Part shown: positions 1-8,978 of the stretch, piece after piece | How the letters are laid out: every line of letters begins with the position of its first letter | Position numbering within the stretch: the stretch's first letter is position 1 | NCBI GenBank assembly: GCA_964036665.1 | Contig: OZ038529.1 | Span: 6,618,501-6,682,500, forward strand | DNA length: 64,000 bases | From: Gordius sp. MW1 | Taxonomy: Eukaryota > Nematomorpha > Gordioida > Gordea > Gordiidae | Reading direction: 5' to 3' | Program-made: the position numbers and the translations under genes | The notes under the pieces: model-generated | The model's database searches: none | Seen by the model: the letters and a program-made list of their open reading frames with translations, nothing else | Told to the model about the DNA's origin: nothing

Positions 1-247
1 ATTCCACTTGTCCATTAGAATTAAGATGATATGGCGGCGTTAAAAAATGCGTTATTTTCCAATTATTACAAAAATCTTTAAAATCAACACTTGTAAACGC
101 CTTTCCGTTATCGGTTACTATAAATTTCGGAAAACCGTATGCGCCAATTAATTCTTTTAAAAACTTTACAGTAACCTTTGTAGATATATTGTGTATTAGT
201 TTAAATTTAGTCCAACCTGAATATGCATATACCACTAATATATATCG
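1..247 (-). mobile_element. Ty3/gypsy-type retrotransposon integrase core, fragment
   Basis: Reading the minus strand gives one open frame from about 247 to the window edge that matches the integrase catalytic core of Ty3/gypsy-type LTR retrotransposons. Landmarks in order are a VV-x-AYSGW block, an I-V-T-D-N-G block with the second catalytic aspartate, a TPPYH block, and S-N-G-Q-V-E carrying the catalytic glutamate at the very edge. In the family the first block normally reads VVDAYS; here the aspartate codon reads TAT (tyrosine), so the first catalytic acid is lost. A poly-C run near 255-262 breaks the frame upstream and no further pol homology could be read beyond it. This looks like a dead remnant; the rest of the element would lie left of the window. 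Confidence 0.8.
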
Positions 248-1444
248 CTTGTTCCCCCCCCCTTACTTATTTTACGCATCTATTTTTATGACCCCTTTTA
301 TTCATAAGTTAGAAAATCACTGTAACTCTGGTTTTGTGCCTAGTAACGGTGATGTTTTTTTTAGATATCGCTAGTTTAGCGCACACATGAAAGAGTAGCT
401 TATTTGTTTTTGTTTGTTTAATTCCCCCCCCCCCCACATACATATACACTACGATTTTGATTACTCATATTTATCGATTTTAATTGTGTCAATTTTACTC
501 TACGCGTAATTAGGATGACTGATGAGTCATGATTGTTAACTATGATGAAAAAAGATTGTTAATATCTCTATGATATAAATAGATTGTTAATATCTCTCTG
601 ATATAAATAGATCGTTTATTATTACCATTTATCTTATAGATTATTTTATCGCATCGCATATTAAAAGATTATCATGAGTTAGCAATTATCATTATATTGC
701 ATCATATTTTATATTTATACGCGCGAGAGCGCGCGCATCCATTTTAACGCGGAGATTAAAGTAAATAAATAAATTAATTGATAGGTCAATATTACGAGTA
801 ATTATTACATCCAATTAAACTTCTGTTAACAGATATTTAATAATGGGCGTTTCCATATTTCCAACTTTATTTCGATAATTTTATGTCCTTATTTCACAAT
901 ATAATTTTTATAATAATCTTCAAAGTGATACATTCAGTACATCATAAAAATTCCATAATCATTGTGACAGTCATCGGATAACATATATATTTCTACATAA
1001 GCGAGTTTTCTTTAAATATCTTGATTGAAAACGCAGCATATCTTTTTGATTTTGGAAACGCAACATATCTTTTTGATTTTGGAAACGCCACACATTTTTT
1101 TGATTGATGATACATGTGTGTTGTGGTTAGTACGAAAATAGAATTTAATATTAACTAGAACAGTGATGAGAATAATTTGCCAAAGATCAAGTTAGTACAG
1201 GAATGAGGGTGATTTAACAAAGATAAAAATAAAATAAGAAAATCGATAAGCAATTTAAATATTAAACTCGGCTTTATGCCACAGTTGTATAATATCCGCA
1301 GCTACCCGATTGGACTCCTTTTATTTAGTAAATAAATAAATATGCACAATTGGCATCAATAAAATAATTTTTTAAAATTACGCGCTTTAAGAGTTATAGA
1401 AGAAAAACTAGTAAAGATGATGTAAACAAAATCTTATTTCCGAA
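248..1444. other. Non-coding, AT-rich, small direct repeats
   Basis: No gene is visible. There are poly-C runs (about 423-436), a roughly 30-bp direct repeat built on GATTGTTAATATCTCT (about 553-612), and a roughly 28-bp repeat, nearly three copies, built on ATCTTTTTGATTTTGGAAACGC (about 1035-1105). Confidence 0.6.
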
Positions 1445-2191
1445 ATGATATCCCTCAAAGAATCTGCTCTGCAAAGTTCTGACGTCCAAACTTATGACGC
1501 CCGCCAGCACTTCAACCTTAAATCTTTGGTTTTTGTTGACGGATCGGGTCACGAGTGGCTAGAAGCTTATCCTAGTTCACTTTCTGGATTGATGTTGGAG
1601 GACCCAGAGCTAGCATACTCCATCGTCCTCAGACTAGGAATTCCCTACTCAAAGGAATATTCCTGCCGCAACTGCTCCCAGAACATAAACATTTATGCAA
1701 GGCACCCCCTACAATGCCTTTACAATAAATTTAAATACATAAGGCACGAAAAGCTGAATAGCCTTTTCCAAGCCGCTTTTAGAAAAGCCAATATCCCGTC
1801 CGTTTTAGAGCCGTCAAACCCTTCGTTGGAGGGAAGGATGCGACCAGACGGCTCTACCCTCACCCCTTGGCAAAATAATCTACCCCTTAAATGGGATTTC
1901 ACCTGCATAGACATTTTCGCCCCCTCTAACCAGAACTACAACGCTCTGACCCTCGCCGAACACCCCAAAACGGTAAAATACCAGGCCCTCCTACCCTCTA
2001 ATATCTTTACTCCTATCGTTGCCTCGTGTTCTGGGACTTTTGGTCCTGCCGCCATCAAGCTTTTTAATGATATCAGCCGTCGCTGCCGGCCCTCTAAATA
2101 TTCCACAAATTTTTTACTTAAACAAAAAATTGGTATTTTTATAGCAAAGTACAATTTTAAATCCCTGGCCAACAGCTGGCCACTTTTATAG
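1445..2191 (+). mobile_element. Non-LTR retrotransposon C-terminal domain with restriction-like endonuclease (248-aa ORF)
   Basis: The 248-codon ORF resembles the region after the reverse transcriptase in non-LTR elements of the R2/NeSL/Hero type, which carry a restriction-like endonuclease. Visible in order: a W-L-E-A-Y-P-S-S block (residues about 38-45), an R-L-G-I-P stretch, a Cys/His cluster CRNC followed by H-x3-C (about residues 74-90), then RPDG followed about 16 residues later by W-D-F-T-C-I-D (about 133-156). The last two would form the PD-(D/E)xK-like active site, and a conserved F-G-P-A-A-I-K-L-F tail follows. The reverse transcriptase is absent: upstream codons hit stops at once, so the copy is 5'-truncated. 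The frame itself is intact, which is unusual for a dead 5'-truncated copy. Assignment to the RLE group is firm; the exact clade is inference. Confidence 0.75.
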
Positions 2192-3083
2192 ATGACACAT
2201 GCGACGCTTTTTAATTATAATTTTTTTATATTATACCCGCTCTTGTATTTTTCGAATTTCAATACTTCGTTTTTATAACGTTCTTACGTTCAAATAAACA
2301 ATATATACTTTAAAAAAAACCGGAGGGAAATATCCGTGCAGCAATTAGGCTAGAACGGGTGACGTCTACGGGTAAAATGAAGGTATTGGATTAGGGGCAG
2401 TTTGGTTCTTCGTAGATAATAGCAATTACTAGATAGACAAGAAAAATATAAGATTAAAATATAGTGTAAAAATCCAGCCTTATAAACCCTGTCGATGCGC
2501 TTCTCAATTTGCATGAGGGATGCCTTACGACAGGTCGATATACTGCACAACTCCACTAACCTGAGGCATGCCCTTTTATATATTCGTCTACTTCTAATTA
2601 GTGCCCATTTATTCACATAACTCATTACATTACATTTTATTCACACACCCATTACTTTAAACATTGTTCCCCCCGCTTATTTGCATGAGCGTATCGGGAA
2701 GTAAATACCAAAGAATAAAGTAATAAATACTTTATTATATATCCAATTAAAGTGAAACGTTTGAGAGAAAAGTAAGTGGTAAAGAAGTGTTTTACACGTC
2801 TTTATATAATCGCGAATTAACACATTAAACCAATTAACATTTAGTGGTGAATCCGCGAGCTATATGTGATTGGTCAATTAACGTTGCGAAGTAGTAAGGT
2901 AATGTAAATGAGTCAATTAAGTTTCAAAGTAGATATAAGTAATATGCCGCGAGCAATGGATGCAACAAGCGCATCTGCTTAAAAGTTAACCAAATTAAAT
3001 TAAACCACAACTACAACAGGTTGTTTATGAGACGAAAGTAATGGCGGCCTACATCCTTACTTAAAAATATCAACTGTCCGGCA
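2192..3083. other. Retroelement tail and non-coding sequence
   Basis: An A-rich stretch at about 2311-2320 may be the end of the retroelement 3' UTR. The remainder up to the Mutator-like MITE shows no gene or recognisable repeat. Confidence 0.4.
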
Positions 3084-3739
3084 GTCTTTAATGGTGGCCC
3101 GTCAACTCGCCGAAAACAATCTCGCCGAATTTAATGTCCCCAAGCTAAAAAATGTCCCCAAATTTGTGATTGGTTGAATGGGGGACGATTTTAAGCTGGG
3201 GGACATTGAACAACCATTCAGAAAATGTACCTTGGTGAGTTTCGGCGAGATTGTTTTCGGCGTGTTGATAGTAGTGTTGTAAAAAACCAAGGGTTTCTAT
3301 TGGTTGCCTGCAAGCGTTGGCGTTTTTTTTCACCCAACCTTTTCAGTGTTAGGTGAATTTTCTTGGGAGGGCTTTGGCGTTTGGCGTTTTCGTAAAAAAC
3401 ACCCAAAGCGTTTTTGGTGTTTTTTTTGGGGGCACCTTTGGCGTTTAGGTTTGAGTGTATTAAAGAGCTAAAGGGTTTGGGTGGATAATATTATTAACCT
3501 TTTGGTTTGGTTTTGGTCGTTTTGGGTTGGGCATGCAAATATATTAATTTGTTTATATTGTTCATCATATTTGTGTATTTAGATTTAGGTAATGAACTTT
3601 TAATTTAAGAAAATAAAAATAAATGTATCATGACGTCACAATCTAGTAAATTCAGTAAATTATAGTTAATTATTATGCATTATAGATGTAGGTAGTGAAT
3701 CAATATGTTTTATTTATGAAAAAAAAATTTGTGAAGATT

Positions 3740-5012
3740 TGCCCCCCCCCCTTTATTTTTTACCCTCTTTCTCACCTGGGGATGAACGGCGGGCAGGTGG
3801 GGTGTTTGCCCCCCCCCCCTTATTTTTTACCTTCTTTCTGATCCGGGGGAGAAGCGGGGGGGGCAGGGGGGTGTTTTGCCCCCCCCACTAAATTTTTACC
3901 CTCTTTCTGATGCGAGGGAGAGGGGGGGCAGGGGGTGTTTTGCCCCCCTCCCCCCTTATTTTTTACCCTCTTTCTGATGTGGGGGAGAGGGGGGGGCATA
4001 GGGGGTGTTTTACCCCCCCCCCCCCTTATTTTTTACCCTCTTTCTGATCAGGGGGAGAGGGGGGGGCATGGGGGGTGTTTTGCCCCCCACTATATTTTTT
4101 ACCCTCTTTCTGATGTGGGAGAGGGGGGGGGGCATAGGGGGTGTTTTGCCCCCCTCGCCCCTTATTTTTTACCCTCTTTCTGATGTGGGGGAGAGGGGGG
4201 GCATAGGAGGTGTTTTGCCCCCCTCCCCCCTTATTTTTTACCCTCTTTCTGATGTGGCTGAGAGGGGGGGGGCACAGGGGGTGTTTTACCCCCCCCCCCT
4301 AATTTTTTACCCTCTTTCTGATCAGGGGGAGAGGGGGGGGGGGGGCATGGGGGGTGTTTTGCCCCCCCCCCTAATTTTTTACTTTCTTTCTGATGCGAGG
4401 GAGAGGGGGGGGGCAGGGGGTGTTTTGCCCCCCCCCCTAATTTTTTATCTTCTTTCTAATGCGGGGGAGAGGGGGGCATGAGGGGTGTTTTGCCCCCCCC
4501 CTAATTTTTTACCCTCTTTCTAATGCGGGGGAGAGGGGGGCATGGGGGGTGTTTTGCCCCCCCCCCTTAATTTTTTACCCTGTTTCTGATCCAGAGGAGA
4601 GGGGGGGCATAGGGGGTGTTTTGCCCCCCCCCCCCTCTTATTTTTTACCCTCTTGAGAGGGGGGTCATGGGGGGTGTTTTGTTCCCCCCCTTTAATTTTT
4701 ACATGTGGGGGAGAGGGGGGGCATAGGGTGTTTTGCCCCCCTCCCCCCTTATTTTTTACCCTCTTTCTGATGTGGGGGAGAGGGGGGGGGGCATAGGGGG
4801 TGTTTTACCCCCCCCCCTCTAATTTTTTACCCTCTTTTTGATCAGGGGGAGAGGGGGGCATGGGGGGTGTTTTGCCCCCCCCCCTTATTTTTTACCCTCT
4901 TTCTAATGTGGGGGAGAGGGGGGGGGCATGGGGGGTGTTTTGCCGCCCCCCCCCCAATTATTTACCCTCTTTCTAATGCGGGGGAGAGGGGGGGGCATAG
5001 GGGGTGTTTTCA
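3740..5012 (+). repeat. G/C-run minisatellite, left arm (about 18 units of ~70 bp)
   Basis: The unit of about 70 bp runs C-tract, TTATTTTTTACCCTCTTTCT, GATG(T/C)GGGGGAGAG, G-tract, CAT, G5-6, TGTTTTG, C-tract. Units differ by point variants (GATCAGG, GATGCGAGG, GATGTGGG, AATGCGG), which makes each identifiable. G-runs and C-runs alternate on one strand, so both strands have potential for quadruplex, i-motif or local hairpin structures. Confidence 0.9.
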
Positions 5013-5059
5013 ATAAATATAAAACGATTATAAAGTGAGATTTATCTGGCCATTCGAGA

Positions 5060-6226
5060 TAGTGTTTCGATCTCGTCTCGTCTCGGTCTCGAAAACAAAA
5101 TCTCGTCTTGTCTCGGGAGCGATAAAGAAAATCTCGATCTCGTCTCGTCTCGGTTTAGAAAAATCTTGGTCTCGTCTCGTCTCGACGAGAATTCTCGTCT
5201 CGTCTCGACTTTTAAATAAAAATATATACGGAATAGAAATTTCTCCTGTTTTATTAAAAATATAAATGAGTGTTCAAAAATCCAAATGGCAAATTTTATA
5301 TTTTTAGAAAAACTTTAATACACAAACTTTTTAAAGATTTAGCGGGACACGACATCTCATTGACAATATAAAGATATGAATCAACTCATAAAGATAACCT
5401 TTTCTATAAAAAGTGCAGACTAAAAAAACTATAGATAAATTTGAAATATAAAAAATTAAATTTTATTGTTCTAGCAAATTATAATATTTGTATTAAATTC
5501 ACTGTGTCTGTCAACTATAAATGGACTTCGAAAATTATAAGTTCGCTTATAGTTGATTTAGTTGCATAATTGAGCAAAATGAGACCCTTTATTAACCTTT
5601 GCTAATGCTTCAAAGTAGACCTTAACATATTTAAGGCAAATGTTTAAGTCCATTAATATAACCATCATTAATTATAGCCCATAGTGTTTATTGCATGTTT
5701 ACTATAGCGCTATAAACCACAAAGTGCGAGTGACATTTAATGATGTTATTATTATTTACAGAATTGATAACTAGTTGCACAAATTAAAACGTTGTAAAAA
5801 CAACAAAGCAGCGTTATTATAGAATTAAGAACATAAGGTTTAAACTTTAAATTAATGAGTACGTATTTAAATGTATGACAAAAATCAACCATACTTAGGT
5901 AAATGATTGCCAAATTTTAATTTTTTTGCAAAAATATATAATATTAACTACACTTGGGATTTTTTTTAATATCAAATATATTCCATACATATTGATTTAC
6001 ACTTAATGCCTTAAATGTAAATTAAAATACACAATAATTTACTAAAATCTAACGATCAATAAAAAGTCGAGATCTCGCCGAGAAAATCTCGTATCGTCTC
6101 GTCTCGACCTCAAAATTCTCGTCTCGATCTCGACTCCATTTTTCAAATTCTCGTCTCGTCTCGTCTCGGTTTTTCGAAACGAGACGAGACGAGACCGAGA
6201 TTTTTCTCGGTTTTTCCGCATCACTA
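5060..6226. mobile_element. Non-autonomous hAT-like element with TCTCG subterminal repeats
   Basis: Ends are TAGTGTTTCGATCTCGTCTC at 5060 and CCGCATCACTA at 6226. An 8-bp duplication attcgaga flanks it (5052-5059 and 6227-6234). Each end carries clustered GTCTC/TCTCG repeats in inverted orientation (about 5066-5208 and 6065-6200). The AT-rich interior has no protein match. A degenerate cluster of the same repeats lies at about 38340-38440. Confidence 0.8.
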
Positions 6227-7480
6227 ATTCGAGAGCAGATTTTGAATTCAATCCTTCAATTAAAAATTAATATTTTAATTCATTCTAAAATAATGACAGC
6301 TAAGAGATCCCCCTCTAAATATTCCCGGCAATAGCAATTTTAATCGCAAAATTTAATTTCAAATATATTTTGAATTCCTCGCCTCTTGTAAAAGATAAAG
6401 ACTTATTAATTATATAATGTCCCTTTTATTTTATATTTAAACTCTATTTTCAATATCAGAGAACGGCATCCCGCGCGACTCGACATATCACCACTTCCAT
6501 GTAGCATGTACATGTTCATGTACTAATCCACCCTCTCTCTTCCTTCTCTCGTTGCAATGCATGCGCAAAACCAGATTTAAACCTATCAGATTTAAGTTAA
6601 GTACTAAACTAAATATATAAAAAAATCATGGCACAACAAGGCATGGTGTGGCGTGGGCTGGCTAGGCTCTTTATTACATCATTTTACATTCATTTCTTTT
6701 TTAACGTACAACATATCAAGGTATGTAGAAGTTGCAAATCATATTATTATAAATAAAATAAATGAAAATTAAACTTTTTTTTATTATGTCAACTACTAAT
6801 TAAGTCATAATCAATTAGAAAATTAAGTTTCTTATTAAATAATAAGCAATAATTTAAATTAAGATGCTTAACTCATTTTTGTTACTCAGAAAAGTTCGAT
6901 ATTTTTTATGATCCTTATAAGCATTGTAAACGAGAAGTCTAAGTCAACAGGACGTAGAGTGTTGGTGCCTTGTGAAAGCATAGTAATTAATAGCATGATA
7001 TGCTTTTTGGAAATACCAAGTTTTTCCATTAAATGCCCAGATAACTTAAATAGTAAAACTTACTTACCCATGATGGCAAATTTTTTTAAACTGGTAAAAT
7101 TTCATATTAATATTATATTTAATAATACAGCTTATTTCGTAAATGAAGTTAAATTAAAAAAATTTATTTTAATTGATATGGTATATTAAGACAATTTTTG
7201 ACCGCAAATCTTCAAAAATATATTTTCGAATATTAGAAAATCTTTGTCATATAATAAGGCAATTTTCAAAAAAAAAAAATTTCAATAGAAAATGTTGATT
7301 AAGACATTTGTCATCACTGTGACCGCAAATCTTCCCAAAAATATTTTTTATAATAGTAGAACATCTTTCATTCATATAATAAGTCTATTTTAAAAAAAAA
7401 TATTAATCTCAATAGAAATTGTTGATTATGACATTTGTCACCACTGTGACCGCAAAAATTCACAAAAATATTTTGAAAGG
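6227..7480. other. Interior of foldback element, with a ~123-bp tandem repeat
   Basis: Mostly AT-rich. From about 7199 to 7470 a block beginning GACCGCAAATCTTC recurs with a period near 120-128 bp, about 2.2 copies (7199, 7320, 7448). A 93-codon ORF at 6908-7189 has no recognisable domain and I do not call it a gene. Confidence 0.5.
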
Positions 7481-7489
7481 GTTAAAAAG

Positions 7490-8440
7490 GGCTTTCCGGC
7501 AACCCCCCGGGTGAGAAAGAGAGTAAAAAATAAGAAGAGGGTCGATTCACCCCCCCCCCCCTCTCCCCTGCATCAGAAAGAGGGTAAAAAATAAGGGGGG
7601 GGGGCAAAACACCCCCCATGCCCCCCCCTTCCCGGGTGAGAAAGAGGTAAAAAATAAGGGGGGGGGGCAAAACACCCCTCATGCCCCCCTCTCCCCCGCA
7701 TTAGAAAGAAGATAAAAAATTAGGGGGGGGCAAAACACCCCCTGCCCCCCCCCCCTCTCCCTCGCATCAGAAAGAAAGTAAAAAATTAGGGGGGGGGGCA
7801 AAACACCCCCCATGCCCCCCCCCCCCTCTCCCCCTGATCAGAAAGAGGGTAAAAAATTAGGGGGGGGGGGTAAAACACCCCCTGTGCCCCCCCCCCCCTC
7901 TCAGCCACATCAGAAAGAGGGTAAAAAATAAGGGGGGAGGGGGGCAAAACACCTCCTATGCCCCCCCTCTCCCCCACATCAGAAAGAGGGTAAAAAATAC
8001 GGGGGGAGGGGGGCAAAACACCCCCTATGCCCCCCCCCCTCTCCCACATCAGAAAGAGGGTAAAAAATATAGAGGGGGGGGCAAAACACCCCCCATGCCC
8101 CCCCCCCTCTCCCCCTGATCAGAAAGAGGGTAAAAAATTAGGGGGGGGGGGTAAAACACCCCCTATGCCCCCCCCCCTCTCCCCCACATCAGAAAGAGGG
8201 TAAAAAATAAGGGGGGAGGGGGGCAAAACACCCCCTGCCCCCCCTCTCCCTCGCATCAGAAAGAGGGTAAAAATTTAGTGGGGGGGGGGGGCAAAACACC
8301 CCTCTGCCCCCCCCCGCTTCTCTCCCGGATCAGAAAGAAGGTAAAAAATAAGGGGGGGGGGCAAACACCCCACCTGCCCGCCGTTCATCCCCAGGTGAGA
8401 AAGAGGGTAAAAACTAAAGGGGGGGGGCAAATCTTCACAA
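7490..8440 (-). repeat. G/C-run minisatellite, right arm (about 14 units)
   Basis: This is the inverted counterpart of the array at 3740-5012. Read from the outside in, the unit variants follow the same order as in the left arm: the ACCTGGGGATGAACGGCGGG unit, then GATCCGGG, GATGCGAGG with ACTAAATTTTT, GATGTGGGGG, GATCAGG, and GATGTGGGAG with ATATTTTTT. The arrays differ in length, about 1.27 against 0.95 kb. Confidence 0.9.
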
Positions 8441-8978
8441 ATTTTTTTTTTCATAAATAAAACATATTGATTCACTACCTACTTCTATAATGCATAATAA
8501 TTAACTATAATTTACTGAATTTACTAGATTGTGACGTCATGATACATTTATTTTTATTTTCTTAAATTAAAAGTTCATTACCTAAATCTAAATACACAAA
8601 TATGATGAACAATATAAACAAATTGATATATTTGCATGCCCAACCCAAAACGACCAAAACCAAACCAAAAGGTTAATAATATTATCCACCCAAACCCTTT
8701 AGCTCTTTAATACACTCAAACCTAAACGCCAAAGGTGCCCCCAAAAAAAACACCCAAAACGCTTTGGGTGTTTTTTACGAAAACGCCAAACGCCAAAGCC
8801 CTCCCAAGAAAATTCACCTAACACTGAAAAGGTTGGGTGAAAAAAAACGCCAACAACTAAGCTTAGCAATACGCTGGGAAAAACCAGCCAGCCGTTTTTA
8901 CAACACTAGTTGATAGGGCACCGTCTATAATGATGCGACTAGGCGTGCCAAGGTAACGAATTGATTACATCTGCTAAA

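Larger units (their letters stand above)
3272..8908. mobile_element. Foldback hAT-like element with minisatellite arms (5.6 kb)
   Basis: The element starts TAGTGTTGTAAAAA (3272) and ends TTTTTACAACACTA (8908). It is flanked by a perfect 8-bp duplication gttgatag (3264-3271 and 8909-8916), as expected for hAT transposition. The two ends are long inverted copies, about 3272-5010 and 7480-8908. Each has a roughly 450-bp outer part with TTTGGCG-type subterminal repeats and then a minisatellite array. The unique centre is about 5010-7480, itself interrupted by a second hAT element at 5060-6226. No transposase is recognisable; the ORFs inside are read-throughs of low-complexity repeats. The terminal sequence is shared with the short TAGTGTTGTAAAAACGGC MITEs elsewhere in this window, so the same transposase probably moved both. 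Confidence 0.8.
3093..8922. mobile_element. Mutator-like MITE split by a later insertion
   Basis: Left end GGTGGCCCGTCAACTCGCCG at 3093 and right end GTTGATAGGGCACC at 8909-8922 are the two ends of one small element. The 9-bp flanks are gtctttaat (3084-3092) and gtctataat (8923-8931), a target duplication with one mismatch. The element's own sequence is only 3093-3271 and 8909-8922; everything between is the foldback insertion. Other copies lie at 24411, 25718 and 30086. The 9-bp duplication and terminal repeats of about 40 bp fit the Mutator/MULE superfamily. Confidence 0.75.

Noticed and set aside
3935-4656. Long Gly/Pro-rich ORFs (GGVLPPPLIFYPLSD repeats), also at 7482-8049 on the minus strand
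   Set aside because: They are translations of the 70-bp minisatellite, open in several frames because the unit lacks stops. No start context, no domain, and mirrored in the inverted arm.
6908-7189. 93-aa ORF in the foldback interior
   Set aside because: No recognisable domain, AT-rich composition, and no splice or homology support.
3740-8440. CRISPR-like array of regular repeats
   Set aside because: There are no unique spacers of constant length; the whole unit repeats as a minisatellite, in an animal genome.
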